44,122 bases of DNA from Pyrinomonadaceae bacterium (GCA_013812905.1 JACCSP010000014.1:1-44122), one strand, 5' to 3'; shown: positions 1 to 8,817, numbered from the stretch's first letter. Numbers and translations: made by a program. The notes: generated by a model not told the origin, from the sequence alone.

Positions 1-71
1 AAGCCATCGGCGCGGACTAGTAGCTTCGCTGGGTGTCAAAAAAGTTAGAATGCATTCGAGGGCACATCGTT

Positions 72-389
72 ATGATTAACGAAGAAATGCAAAAGACGAT
101 GCAGTTCATCCTTGAACAGCAAGCACAATTTGCAACAAATATGCAAAGATTCGAGGAGCGGCAAGTGAAGGCCGAGGAACGCGTGAGTGGTGTCGAAGAA
201 CGAATGACGAAGATCGAGAACGTAATGCTCCGCCTTGTTAATGTTCAAGTTGAGTCAAAAGATCGCCTTAACGGCGTCGAGGAAACCATGCGCAAGATCG
301 CCATCGTGCAGGCGGAAACCACCGAACGTCTGAATATCCTCGTCAACACCGTGGAACGCTACATAACTGAACGCCGCAATGGCTCATAG
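72..389 (+). CDS. small coiled-coil protein of unknown function
   Basis: Short acidic/basic protein of about 105 residues that is almost entirely predicted coiled coil. It has no signal peptide, no membrane segment and no cysteine apart from one upstream of the chosen start. Two related segments of about 28 residues, beginning RVSGVEERM and RLNGVEETM, look like an internal duplication. The frame is open from a GTG at 33, but I prefer the ATG at 72 because GAGGG lies about 10 bases upstream and the region from MINEEMQKTM onward looks like a natural N-terminus. Function is not recognisable; such proteins usually act as oligomeric scaffolds, which is only an inference here. It stands alone before the dinG-type gene on the same strand. 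Confidence 0.6.
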   Translation: MINEEMQKTMQFILEQQAQFATNMQRFEERQVKAEERVSGVEERMTKIENVMLRLVNVQVESKDRLNGVEETMRKIAIVQAETTERLNILVNTVERYITERRNGS

Positions 390-481
390 ATTTGATCCGA
401 CGCACTCACAAAACCGCTTTACAGCAATCAAAAGTTGAGTATGTGCTCGCACCCCAACCAAACGTTGGGGCAACACGATTT

Positions 482-511
482 ACGAAATGGCACGAAATGG
501 CATGAAATGAC
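482..511 (+). repeat. three 10-bp tandem repeats
   Basis: ACGAAATGGC occurs twice in perfect tandem (482-491, 492-501) and is followed by a degenerate third copy, ATGAAATGAC (502-511). The array lies about 48 bases before the helicase start. It could bind a regulator at helical spacing, or be simple slippage; the sequence does not decide. Confidence 0.75.
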
Positions 512-558
512 ATCAACAGGTATTTCGGTGGATCGTGAGTTAAATCAAGTGGTTGACA

Positions 559-2550
559 ATGCAAGAAATCTTCGGACCAGACGGTCTAATCGCCAACGCT
601 CATCCTGATTATGAATATCGACCAGGCCAGATCCAGATGGCCCGGGCGGTGATGCGTGCCTTCGAAGATAGACACCATTTAATCGTGGAGGCTGGAACGG
701 GAACAGGGAAAACTCTAGCTTACCTTGTTCCTGCGGTGGCCGCGGCGCTCGGGGGGCGAGGACGGGTGATTATTTCTACCGGCACAAAGAATCTTCAGGA
801 ACAACTAATGGAGAAGGACATTCCCTTCCTCCAGAGCGTATTGCCCAAGAAGTTCACGGCCGCTTACATGAAAGGTCGAAATAACTACCTCTGTTTACAG
901 CGACTCAATCGTGCGCAGAGCTCTCCGGTGCTAGATGGGCTTGGTGAAGTTGATTACTTTGAGGATGTTACCCATTGGTCGAGAGAGTCGCCCACGGGTG
1001 ACCGCGCAGAATTGGCAAATCTTCCCGAGCATCTTTCCTTCTGGCGCCACATAGACGCACGTTCGGAAACTTGTATCGGTCAGAAGTGCCCGGACTTCGA
1101 TCCCTGCTTCATTACCCGGATGCGAAATCGCGCTCAGGATGCGGACATCGTAGTGGTCAATCATCATTTGTTCTTTGCCGACCTGGCGCTCAGAAACAGC
1201 GCCTATGGCAATGTGTTGCCTGACTATTCCGCAGTTATTCTTGATGAAGCGCATCTGATTGAGGATGTAGTCTCAGAATACTTTGGCGCGCAGGTCTCGA
1301 ATTACCAGGTGGAAGACTTGGGGCGCGATATTAGCGCCGTATCGATCGAAAATGCCGGGGTGGATCGGGAGGTAACTAAAACCTGCGCGCGTGTGGAGCG
1401 CTTCGCGGATAACTTTTGGATGGCCTTCCGCGTCGGGCGTGGTGAAGAAGGGCGTTACCCCGTCGTCCCGGGTACGTTCGCCACCAGGAGTAGTAACGGA
1501 GAAATAAACCCGACTCCAGTCGGAGATCTCTACATGTCCCTCGATGGGGCCCTCGCGCGACTTGAGACAACTCTGGATGCGCTCAAGGATAAACCGACTG
1601 AGGTCGAGAATCTCGTGCGGCGGATTAGACAGGTTCGCTTTGATCTTCAGTTCATCGTTACTGGAGCCGATAAGAAGTTTGTTTATTGGACTGAACGCAG
1701 AGGCCGTGGCTTCTTCCTCCGCGCCTCACCAATAGACGTTTCCGGGCTGCTGGAAGACAAACTCTTCGGCGAGGTGGAAACTGTAGTCTTGACCTCAGCA
1801 ACGCTTTCCAGCGCGGGTAATTTTGCATTCATTCGCGAGCGGCTGGGGCTCGACAAGGCTGAGGACTTGATTGCGGAATCAACTTTCGATTTCCAGAAAC
1901 AGGCCCTCCTTTACCTGCCGTCCAGGATGCCCGATCCGCGTTCCTCTGACTGGGCCCGGGCCGCAGCCGCCGAGGTCGTCAAGATTGTGAACGCCACCGA
2001 TGGTCGCGCATTTGTCCTCTCAACAAGTCTTGCGGGAATGCAGTCGCTATACGATCTGGTAATGCCAGAGCTGGACTATCCCTGTTTCCTGCAAGGCAGT
2101 GCAGCAAAGGGCAGGCTGCTGACGAGATTCAGGGAAACCCCGAATGCCGTGCTCTTTGCGACTTCGAGTTTCTGGCAGGGTGTGGATGTGCGCGGTGAGC
2201 AACTGTCATGTGTGATTATAGACAAACTGCCTTTTGCTGTACCGACCGATCCGATTGTCGCGGCGCGTCAGCGTTACATTGAAGACGAGGGCGGGTCGAG
2301 TTTTTTTGAGTACAGCGTGCCCCAGGCGATCATCAGCTTGAAGCAGGGACTGGGTCGGCTGATACGCAGTACTACTGACCGCGGCGTCCTTGCTGTGCTC
2401 GACCCCCGTCTGCTCACCAAAGCTTACGGGCGAACCTTTCTGAAGAGCCTGCCACCGTGTCGAGTGACCTCCCGCATTGATGAGCTGGCGAAGATTTTTG
2501 AAACCGAATCCAAGGTCCCAGGTCCAATGTCCAATGTCAGTTTGGTATGA
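559..2550 (+). CDS. dinG: DinG-family ATP-dependent DNA helicase with Fe-S cluster
   Basis: Superfamily 2 helicase of the XPD/DinG group, which unwinds DNA 5'-3' and acts in repair of replication blocks and R-loops. In the numbering from the TTG at 553, Walker A is GTGTGKT at residues 48-54 and the DEAH box is at 231-234. Four cysteines (114, 174, 179, 185) have the C-x4-C-x5-C spacing of the DinG 4Fe-4S domain. The C-terminal helicase domain carries the usual SFWQGVDV and QGLGRLIRS motifs. There is no extra exonuclease domain, and the length of about 663 residues fits the family. ATG 559 and TTG 553 are both possible starts; neither has a clear ribosome site. The last dozen or so residues (KVPGPMSNVSLV) are encoded by a 7-bp repeat array and are probably not conserved. 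Confidence 0.92.
   Translation: MQEIFGPDGLIANAHPDYEYRPGQIQMARAVMRAFEDRHHLIVEAGTGTGKTLAYLVPAVAAALGGRGRVIISTGTKNLQEQLMEKDIPFLQSVLPKKFTAAYMKGRNNYLCLQRLNRAQSSPVLDGLGEVDYFEDVTHWSRESPTGDRAELANLPEHLSFWRHIDARSETCIGQKCPDFDPCFITRMRNRAQDADIVVVNHHLFFADLALRNSAYGNVLPDYSAVILDEAHLIEDVVSEYFGAQVSNYQVEDLGRDISAVSIENAGVDREVTKTCARVERFADNFWMAFRVGRGEEGRYPVVPGTFATRSSNGEINPTPVGDLYMSLDGALARLETTLDALKDKPTEVENLVRRIRQVRFDLQFIVTGADKKFVYWTERRGRGFFLRASPIDVSGLLEDKLFGEVETVVLTSATLSSAGNFAFIRERLGLDKAEDLIAESTFDFQKQALLYLPSRMPDPRSSDWARAAAAEVVKIVNATDGRAFVLSTSLAGMQSLYDLVMPELDYPCFLQGSAAKGRLLTRFRETPNAVLFATSSFWQGVDVRGEQLSCVIIDKLPFAVPTDPIVAARQRYIEDEGGSSFFEYSVPQAIISLKQGLGRLIRSTTDRGVLAVLDPRLLTKAYGRTFLKSLPPCRVTSRIDELAKIFETESKVPGPMSNVSLV
2515..2542 (+). 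repeat. heptamer array, left arm of pair A (GTCCAAT units)
   Basis: Consecutive 7-bp units GTCCCAG (2515), GTCCAAT (2522), GTCCAAT (2529) and GTCAGTT (2536). They overlap the last codons of the helicase gene. On the minus strand the unit reads ATTGGAC, so this array faces the TTGGACT array at 2742-2776 and could pair with it. Confidence 0.8.
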
Positions 2551-2668
2551 TCTTTTAAAAATGAAGGCTACGTTGTTATTTGCTAATCTACCCTGACAGA
2601 GGCTCGGCCGAGGAGCGAGGGCGGTCCAGCTTAACAATTCGTGAAACTCGCTGACGAGATCGACTGAT

Positions 2669-2701
2669 CCAGCCTGAAAGTCTTTCAATAAATCAGGCTG
2701 G
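2669..2701. repeat. hairpin between helicase gene and queD
   Basis: CCAGCCTGA (2669-2677) and TCAGGCTGG (2693-2701) are perfect 9-bp inverted arms around a 15-base loop. No T-run follows, so it is only a possible terminator for the helicase gene. It lies inside the segment bounded by the two facing heptamer arrays. Confidence 0.55.
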
Positions 2702-2741
2702 AATCGGCTCGGCGTCAGGAAGGTGGGCTTTAACCCGCTCG

Positions 2742-2776
2742 TTGGACTTTGGACATGGGACGTTGGACTTTGGACT
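2742..2776 (+). repeat. heptamer array, right arm of pair A (TTGGACT units)
   Basis: Five consecutive 7-bp units: TTGGACT, TTGGACA, TGGGACG, TTGGACT, TTGGACT. The array ends 7 bases before the preferred queD start and contains an in-frame TTG (2742) that would add a repeat-derived peptide to QueD. It is complementary to the array at 2515-2542. Confidence 0.85.
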
Positions 2777-2783
2777 TTGCAGC

Positions 2784-3179
2784 ATGCCAAACTTCACTAT
2801 GCCAGGACAATTTGAAGTCATGATTGAACGCAACTTCTCTAGCGCGCACCAACTGCGCGGTTACAAAGGGAAGTGTGAAAACTTACACGGTCACAACTAC
2901 AGAATCGAAATCTACGCTCGCGGCCGCGAGTTAGATAACATTGGACTGTTGGTTGATTTTGTTGAGTTAAAGGCTGCCGCTGACGAAGTGGTCCAATATT
3001 TGGACCATCAGAACATAAACGAGCTAGCTCCCTTTCATGTGTTGCAGCCCTCGGCTGAGAATCTCGCAAAACATATTCTGGAGCAAGTAAGTTCGAAGGT
3101 CGGTGACAAACGCGTGCAGATCTTCAAGGTGCGATGTTTCGAGACACCGACGAGCGTAGCGACCTACCGGGTGGATTAA
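2784..3179 (+). CDS. queD: 6-carboxy-5,6,7,8-tetrahydropterin synthase QueD
   Basis: Converts 7,8-dihydroneopterin triphosphate to 6-carboxytetrahydropterin, the first committed step toward preQ0 and queuosine in tRNA. Counting from ATG 2784 (131 residues, usual family size), zinc-binding His are H22, H35 and H37 (SSAHQL and LHGHNY), the catalytic Cys is C31, and the DHQNIN (H75) and FETPTS (E120) motifs are present. The frame is open upstream to a TTG at 2742, but that part is made of 7-bp repeats, so ATG 2784 (or ATG 2799) is the likelier start. The partners QueE and QueC are encoded about 21 kb away on the other strand. Confidence 0.92.
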   Translation: MPNFTMPGQFEVMIERNFSSAHQLRGYKGKCENLHGHNYRIEIYARGRELDNIGLLVDFVELKAAADEVVQYLDHQNINELAPFHVLQPSAENLAKHILEQVSSKVGDKRVQIFKVRCFETPTSVATYRVD

Positions 3180-3272
3180 ATCAAATGAGGCAGGAAACAG
3201 ACGGCAGGCTCTGTTCTATATTGCGGGTTCCGCGTTCATCTTGTCTTCCTCATGTAAAGGTGTCAGGTGAAG

Positions 3273-4661
3273 TCAGGCTGAAAGAAGAGAGTTAACGTCA
3301 ATATTGTACTTTCTTATTTTACTGTAAAGCCGCGGGCGGTAAATTCCCAACAAATTCGCCGCCGCCTGCTTGTTGCCCCCGGTGCGTTGTAGCGTTCTTT
3401 CGATCACCAGACGCTCAATATCTTCGAGCGTCATGTTGGGTGGGACATCCCATCCCGGAGAGGCGGACCCCGATTCCGGCAGCGATCCGTTATCGAAGGG
3501 CAAGTCCACGGGTTCAATCCGGGTCCCTTTGGCTAGCAGCACTGCGCGCTCGATGACGTTTTGCAACTCACGAACGTTGCCGGGCCAAATATGACCAAAA
3601 AGTCGCTGATAAGCCGCCTGCGAGACACCGCCGATTGGGCGCTCATACTTTTGAGCATACATGTGCAGAAAATGCTCTGTCAGCAGTTGAATATCTTCGT
3701 TGCGCTCGCGCAAAGGCGGAACGTGAATGGTAATTGTAGAAATGCGATAAAAGAGATCATCGCGCAGCAGGCCATCACGAATCGCGTCAGCGGGTGGCCG
3801 GTTGGTCGAGGAAATAAGGCGAAAATCGACGGCGAAGGTCTTCTCGGAGCCGATCTTTCGATAGCTTCTTTCTTGCAATACCCGCAGCAGCTTGGGTTGC
3901 AGTTCCACCGGCATCTCAGCAATTTCGTCGAGCATCAAGGATCCTCCGGCTGCGTGCTGAACCAGTCCCTCCTTATCCGCGTGAGCGCCTGTGAAAGCGC
4001 CTTTGGTATGGCCAAAGAGTTCCGATTCAATTAGTTCCTTTGGCAGCGCCGCGCAATTGACCTTGATGAATGCTTTCTTGGAGCGCAGTGAGTTGTAATG
4101 GATCGCGTTGGCTATTAACTCTTTCCCCGTTCCTGACTCGCCGACGATGAGAACGTTCGCGTCTGATTTGGCGACCGATTCAATAGTCTCGTAAATCGCT
4201 TGCATCGGCTTGGCGGATCCAATGATGTTGAAATACTCCGAGCGAGTGGAGAGTTGCCGACGCATGCTTGTCGTTTCGGCAACCAGCTCGCGACGTTCGA
4301 GGGCTTTTTCCACGAGGGGCTGAATTTCTTCAAAGTCGAAAGGTTTTTCTACAAAGTAAAAAGCGCCTGCCTTGGTGGCGTCCACTGCACGGGCAACAGA
4401 ACCGTAACCAGTGACGACAATTACTTCGGTTGTCGGTCGTGCGTCTTTTAGGTGACGCATAACCTCGAGACCATCCATGTCCGGGAGTTGCAGATCGCAG
4501 ATGGCAAGATGATGCCCACCTTGGTCGAAGAGCTCGATAGCTTCCGCCCCTGTTGCTGCGGTGTCAACTGAAAAGCCTTCCTCCATAAGATTTTGTTTCA
4601 GCGAATCCGCCATCATCGGTTCGTCATCGACAACCAGAATCCGCACGTTTTTGTTCTCCAC
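3273..4661 (-). CDS. NtrC-family sigma-54-dependent response regulator
   Basis: Transcription activator of 462 residues with the three usual domains. An N-terminal receiver has the phospho-acceptor D56 in AICDLQLPD and K106 in EKPF. The central AAA+ domain has Walker A GESGTGKE at 174-181 and the sigma-54-contacting GAFTGA loop at 221-226. A Fis-type helix-turn-helix closes the protein (QAAANLLGIYRPRLYSKI). It should drive promoters of the -24/-12 type; its targets are not evident. It follows, 73 bases downstream and on the same strand, a degenerate histidine-kinase-like gene, so the two are probably co-transcribed and partners. Its DNA-binding helix differs from that of the PilR-like protein at 13.3-14.8 kb, so it is a separate regulator. 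Confidence 0.93.
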   Translation of the reverse strand: MENKNVRILVVDDEPMMADSLKQNLMEEGFSVDTAATGAEAIELFDQGGHHLAICDLQLPDMDGLEVMRHLKDARPTTEVIVVTGYGSVARAVDATKAGAFYFVEKPFDFEEIQPLVEKALERRELVAETTSMRRQLSTRSEYFNIIGSAKPMQAIYETIESVAKSDANVLIVGESGTGKELIANAIHYNSLRSKKAFIKVNCAALPKELIESELFGHTKGAFTGAHADKEGLVQHAAGGSLMLDEIAEMPVELQPKLLRVLQERSYRKIGSEKTFAVDFRLISSTNRPPADAIRDGLLRDDLFYRISTITIHVPPLRERNEDIQLLTEHFLHMYAQKYERPIGGVSQAAYQRLFGHIWPGNVRELQNVIERAVLLAKGTRIEPVDLPFDNGSLPESGSASPGWDVPPNMTLEDIERLVIERTLQRTGGNKQAAANLLGIYRPRLYSKIRKYNIDVNSLLSA

Positions 4662-4734
4662 CCTTTTATTCTCCTTGAAAGTAACTATGGCCGTTGAGTC
4701 ATCTCCAGATAGTCCCAGTAGCTCGATTATTCTT

Positions 4735-5442
4735 TCACGACCTTAGCGGAAGACGAACGCTCAAGCTTTCTTTGCGCTGCTCTGCTGAACCGCCGTGAGC
4801 CTCGATGATCTTAGCAGCCAATGACATTCGGATCTCATCGCCGCCGGCGAATGAGCGGAACGGATCGTGATCCAAGTTATTCAACTCTTGCCATTCAATA
4901 ACTGCGGTATCGTTTGCGCTCTTCTCTCGGCGCAGGCTGACCCTTAGCGTTCGGTTTTGATCATCGCCACGCATTTTCATGGCCCCCACGGAGATTGACT
5001 TGAGCGCATCAGCTAAAATTGTGGGATCAAACTCGCCTGTCAGGGGAAGCGGCTCCGCGTCGATGATCATGGCTGGAGTCAAAGAACCGGTGGCCCGCGA
5101 AGGCTGCGAGAAAGTCACAGCAACCGTTCGCATTATCTTCTGCAGGTCGACGCCGATCTGTTTCCGCAGTTCAATTGGCCGGCCATACTGTACTAGCGTC
5201 GACAAATCACTCGCGGCGCGATCCAATCCGGCAATGAGTTTGTTGATAGTTTCCATCTCATCTTCCGGCCTGGCGCTCTTCTCCAATCGCTTGCGCAGAA
5301 ACGTGGCATACAGTTTGAGACCATTTAACTGATTTTTGAGATCATGAACGATCTGGACGGACGCTCGCCCTAGAGTTTGAAGAGAGTTGCTATCCTGTGG
5401 CTTCAACAATAATGGCTTCATCGATAGGTTTTGTGCTTCCAA
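4735..5442 (-). CDS. degenerate histidine-kinase-like phosphotransfer protein
   Basis: Soluble protein of 235 residues with no sensor or membrane segment. A DHp-type helix carries the H-box IVHDLKNQLNG (H33), followed by a long second helix. The remainder aligns in order with a HATPase domain but lacks its motifs: the N-box position reads ALKSISVGAMKM with no Asn, there is no DxGxG box, and the G2 region reads RMSLAAKIIEAHGGS with no glycine lid. ATP binding is therefore doubtful. The layout recalls ChpT-type phosphotransfer proteins, which keep the His but not catalysis. It is encoded upstream of the NtrC-type regulator and divergently from a CheY-like gene, so a phosphorelay among the three is a reasonable inference. 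The frame is intact, so it is not an obvious pseudogene. Confidence 0.75.
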   Translation of the reverse strand: MEAQNLSMKPLLLKPQDSNSLQTLGRASVQIVHDLKNQLNGLKLYATFLRKRLEKSARPEDEMETINKLIAGLDRAASDLSTLVQYGRPIELRKQIGVDLQKIMRTVAVTFSQPSRATGSLTPAMIIDAEPLPLTGEFDPTILADALKSISVGAMKMRGDDQNRTLRVSLRREKSANDTAVIEWQELNNLDHDPFRSFAGGDEIRMSLAAKIIEAHGGSAEQRKESLSVRLPLRS

Positions 5443-5601
5443 GCATTACGCTTGAAGGCAGGGAAGAGCAATTTGGGTGAAGGCCCTGTGTATGAATTGT
5501 CCCCGAAACGCCGAATTTGATCTGTCGTATTTCGATGCGGCATCTTATCAAAAAGCCTCTACGTATCCTACTGATACAGTGAAGTCAACAACTTAGGGGT
5601 G

Positions 5602-6033
5602 ATGGTGGATTTGATTGTGGAAATGAAATCGAGCAAAAGCACGGACGTGCAACTAAATGAGGTTAGCGTATTGCTCGTCGAGGACACCGAAGATAATCGG
5701 ATGATGATGCGTCGACTCCTTGAACTGAGCGGCTACCGAGTCTCAGAGGCCGCTAACGGCGTTGAGGCAGTGAAGGCGGCGCAGCGGGAGACGCCCAACA
5801 TCATTCTCATGGACTTGAGCCTGCCAATCATCGATGGATTGGCGGCGACCCGTCGAATTCGCCAATTGCCGGATTTGGCAAGCGTTCCCATCATCGCGGT
5901 TTCAGCTCACGACACAGCCGACTTCCATGCCGAGGCGCTAGCCGCCGGATGCGACGCGTACATAACCAAGCCTATTGATTATACCGAACTTGAAGATCTA
6001 ATCACTGACCTTACCGCAAAGCAGGAGGGATAG
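5602..6033 (+). CDS. single-domain (CheY-like) response regulator
   Basis: About 143 residues consisting of one receiver domain with no output domain. The acidic pocket is LLVEDTEDN near the N-terminus, the phospho-acceptor Asp is in ILMDLSLP, the conserved Ser is in AVSAHD, and Lys is in ITKPIDY. It would relay phosphate or act by protein contact. The frame opens at GTG 5599; ATG 5602 and ATG 5623 are alternatives, and TAGGGG just upstream fits a start slightly further in. It is divergent from the degenerate kinase gene, with 159 bases between them, which suggests a shared control region and a shared pathway. Confidence 0.88.
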   Translation: MVDLIVEMKSSKSTDVQLNEVSVLLVEDTEDNRMMMRRLLELSGYRVSEAANGVEAVKAAQRETPNIILMDLSLPIIDGLAATRRIRQLPDLASVPIIAVSAHDTADFHAEALAAGCDAYITKPIDYTELEDLITDLTAKQEG

Positions 6034-6141
6034 AGGATCCCATTTCAGAACGCGCCAGGGGACATCCTTGAGATGAAGCGTCTAACTGGATCCGGGCGAT
6101 TGCAAAACCGATCCCGGAATTCTACAATTCGGCGCACAAGC

Positions 6142-6654
6142 ATGGCAGCCACAGTAAAACATTTGGATACCTCGGATGATTCGCGGCGAAAGCTGATAAT
6201 TGTGGTGGCGATTATTGCCGCTTTGGTCATAGCTGTATTTTTCTATTTCCTTTTGCGAGCCAGCAGCACTGGCGGTAGTGTCGATCCGGTCTTGGAAGGG
6301 GCCCTCCGAGCGGGTTCGCAAGATTGGGAGCAGTATCAGTCCAAAATCGTCCTCGACAAACCGGAGGCCGACGAAGCAAAACGAGCATTGGGCGACATCG
6401 TGATGAATCTGCAAACGACTATTCGCAACTTCACCGGACGAACGCTCAACGGGCTCGAAATTCGAGGGGCCGTTGTCGATCATCAGGGTAAGCCGGTGAA
6501 GGAACGAACGTTGGTAGTGATTCCTACGACCAGACAACCTGAGCTGGAAACGAATCGAACGATGGTGGTTGCGGTGAGGCTCGAAGGAATGAAGGATTCC
6601 GACGACCGTGCGAACATCCAGATGGAAGTTACCGGAATTAAGTTCAAGCAGTAA
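6142..6654 (+). CDS. single-pass membrane protein of unknown function
   Basis: About 170 residues from ATG 6142; the frame opens earlier at 6073 but that part is basic and uncharacteristic. A short cytoplasmic N-terminus is followed by one strong membrane helix (IIVVAIIAALVIAVFFYFLL) and an extracytoplasmic domain. The domain contains a beta-rich segment (TLNGLEIRGAVVDHQGKPV) of the kind seen in proteins with an FxxG/Ig-like fold. I do not recognise a named family. It follows the CheY-like gene by about 108 bases and may be expressed with it. Confidence 0.7.
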   Translation: MAATVKHLDTSDDSRRKLIIVVAIIAALVIAVFFYFLLRASSTGGSVDPVLEGALRAGSQDWEQYQSKIVLDKPEADEAKRALGDIVMNLQTTIRNFTGRTLNGLEIRGAVVDHQGKPVKERTLVVIPTTRQPELETNRTMVVAVRLEGMKDSDDRANIQMEVTGIKFKQ

Positions 6655-6761
6655 GAAATTCCCACTAAACCCATGATTGCCTCATAACGATGCAAACTAA
6701 AGACAAAGGATATCAAAATTCCTCGCGACTATGCTGAAGCGCCTGCCGACCGGTTATTTGC

Positions 6762-7715
6762 TCATGGACCAATAACGGGGTCCCGATCACAAAGGAATAA
6801 TTCTTCCAGCGACTGCCGGACGGGTTGAACCGAGACCAGTTGGCCTCCGGTTCTCCTCAAAGCCCTGATCACTTCATCTATATCCTTCTCGTCTGGCACT
6901 TCGATTCTCAATCCGCTCGCTGTGGACGTCAGTTGATAATAATCGCTTTCGGGCAAGTGAAACCTCAGAGTGTCCGCATTACTGCCGGTGGCCACGATCT
7001 CGACGCGATTCCGATCGCCGGCCTGCCGACGCAGTTCGTCGAGATTGCCTACATGGGCTAGTCGCCCGCGTTTTAGAATCGCTACTTGATCGCAGAGCAC
7101 TTCGATATCGGAAAGAATGTGTGAACACATAAAGATTGTCTTGCCTTCCTGTCGCAGCCCGGCGATCAGATCACGCACTTCGCGGCGGCCGACAGGATCT
7201 AGTCCGCTCATTGGCTCGTCGAGAAAAACTATCTCTGGATCATTGATGAGAGCCTGGGCCAACCCAAGGCGCTGCAACATTCCTTTGGAAAACTTTCTAA
7301 CCTGAATGTCCCACCATCTCTCATCCAGGCTCACGCGGCTCAAAAGGTCGGCCGCGCGTTTGCTGCGCTCAATCGGTCCCTGGCCGAAGAGTTCACTGCA
7401 AAATTCCAGGAACTCGCGGGCGGTGAGGTAATCGTAGAAGTAAGGATTCTCCGGCAGGTAGCCAATCCGATTGTGCATCGAGATGTCGGCAATGTCGCGG
7501 CCGAGAATTCGTGCGGTCCCGGCGCTGGGGAAAATCAGCCTCATCAAGAGTTTTAGAGTGGTCGTCTTGCCGGCGCCGTTGGCGCCAAGAAAACCAAAGA
7601 TCTCGGCTCGGTTTACCGTAAGCGAAAGATCGTCCAGCGCCCGCACTTTTCGCTTGCGCCAGAATCCTACGTCGTAGTCCTTCGTTAGATTGTTTATCTC
7701 AATTACCGTGGTCAC
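6762..7715 (-). CDS. ABC-2 type exporter, ATP-binding subunit
   Basis: ATPase of an ABC-2 export system. It has Walker [11 protein letters not shown]-loop region [10 protein letters not shown], signature [16 protein letters not shown], Walker [14 protein letters not shown] and the switch His in MCSHILSD. The C-terminal extension of about 80 residues, typical of CcmA/DrrA-like ATPases, follows. The substrate is unknown. The frame can start at GTG 7724, directly after the stop of the TPR gene (TGAGTG), but GTG 7715 has AAGGTGAG at a better spacing. It is the last gene of a minus-strand operon of permease, TPR protein and ATPase. Confidence 0.92.
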   Translation of the reverse strand: MTTVIEINNLTKDYDVGFWRKRKVRALDDLSLTVNRAEIFGFLGANGAGKTTTLKLLMRLIFPSAGTARILGRDIADISMHNRIGYLPENPYFYDYLTAREFLEFCSELFGQGPIERSKRAADLLSRVSLDERWWDIQVRKFSKGMLQRLGLAQALINDPEIVFLDEPMSGLDPVGRREVRDLIAGLRQEGKTIFMCSHILSDIEVLCDQVAILKRGRLAHVGNLDELRRQAGDRNRVEIVATGSNADTLRFHLPESDYYQLTSTASGLRIEVPDEKDIDEVIRALRRTGGQLVSVQPVRQSLEELFLCDRDPVIGP

Positions 7716-7724
7716 GAATTGCAC

Positions 7725-8639
7725 TCACCTTAAGGGCACTTCAGATTTTTCACCAAGGTTAACGTCACATTTGTCCTTCACGAGCTGATATGGAGTCCCT
7801 CCCGGATCGAGCGGGGCGCCGGAAGAATCTACCCGCACCGGGAGAGCCCGCAGAAGAACTTCGATCTCTCGCCACGATTCTGGGCAACGACCTGTCCTGG
7901 ATTTGTCCGCGGCCAGCAACCGTCGGAGCGCATTTTGCTCATCCATCGAATTCACCTGCAGCAAGCGTTTGCGAGCCATGTTTCTTACCTGATTGTCCGT
8001 CGCTTCTTCGTACAGACGTTGATAAATCTCGCGAGCTGTATTGCGGCTGCCTCCTTCGCTGGCCATTCTGCCCGTCATTGCCCTCATCCATTCTGGCGCC
8101 CCTGGAACCTTCGCTCCCTGCTCGTATGCTTCTTCCGCTTTTGCGAAGTCTCGTTGCTGCCAGTAGATAAAACCGAGATGGTGGTAGGGCCGCCATTCTA
8201 AAGGGTTTGCAGTAACACCCTTCTTAACAATCCGAATTGCCTCCTGCACATTGAGATCGGGGAGCACCACCGCTGCGTATTGATAGGGTTCCATGAATTG
8301 TGGGTCAAGCGTCGTAGTCGCATCGAGAAGCGGAGCCAGAAGTTTAAGATTGAGCTGGCCCAGATGGTCCAATTGAACGTGCGCGGGAAGCTTAATAATC
8401 TTGCCTCCGACATACTGCAGCGAGCGCATCCAGTACCAGTCTGCCGCCAGTCCGTTGAAGCCAAGGCTCAAACGCTTCACGGTGGTGGCGTTGAGATAGA
8501 GTTCCTCTTCTTCAATACTCGGGTTTGCAGACGGTCGGTGCGTATCGATCCACCGCGAGAGCGAATAGACGCCGAATAGTCCAATCAGAACCGTCAGCAG
8601 CAGCGTTCCATCGCTTCTTGTAAACTTGCCCCGTATCAT
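7725..8639 (-). CDS. membrane-anchored TPR protein of the ABC-2 operon
   Basis: About 304 residues from ATG 8639; the frame opens at 8678 with a poor N-terminus. A membrane segment near the N-terminus (TLLLTVLIGLFGVYSL) is followed by a predicted periplasmic part with tetratricopeptide-like helical pairs, for example WRPYHHLGFIYWQQRDFAKAEEAYEQGA. The sequence GLAADWYWMRSLQYVG before the repeats looks conserved in type. Its stop touches the ATPase start, which implies translational coupling and a structural role in the exporter. The function is not established. Confidence 0.78.
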   Translation of the reverse strand: MIRGKFTRSDGTLLLTVLIGLFGVYSLSRWIDTHRPSANPSIEEEELYLNATTVKRLSLGFNGLAADWYWMRSLQYVGGKIIKLPAHVQLDHLGQLNLKLLAPLLDATTTLDPQFMEPYQYAAVVLPDLNVQEAIRIVKKGVTANPLEWRPYHHLGFIYWQQRDFAKAEEAYEQGAKVPGAPEWMRAMTGRMASEGGSRNTAREIYQRLYEEATDNQVRNMARKRLLQVNSMDEQNALRRLLAADKSRTGRCPESWREIEVLLRALPVRVDSSGAPLDPGGTPYQLVKDKCDVNLGEKSEVPLR

Positions 8640-8817
8640 TACTCGTGTCCCCCACGTTTTAGCGAAGCATTGATTCAAGGTTGTGTAACTTTGGAGCCTC
8701 CTTGGTTAGGCGTCCGGCAGCAGGTCGGCGATCTTTCGTCCGCAACGTTTCATCAAGGATGTCTCTTTTTGTAAACGCCGCCACCCGCTTCGCGGGCTTT
8801 AAATCCGTGGTGCGCAG

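Noticed and set aside
2742-2783. N-terminal extension of QueD from TTG 2742
   Set aside because: The extra 14 residues are translated heptamer repeats and lie outside the QueD fold; ATG 2784 gives the normal length.
2206-2790. Long minus-strand open frame over the helicase 3' end and the heptamer arrays
   Set aside because: It is antisense to the helicase gene, and its N-terminal part merely translates the repeats. No protein character.
4735-5442. Degenerate kinase as a frameshifted or truncated pseudogene
   Set aside because: The frame is intact from start to stop and all segments are in order; the catalytic boxes are substituted, not deleted by a shift.
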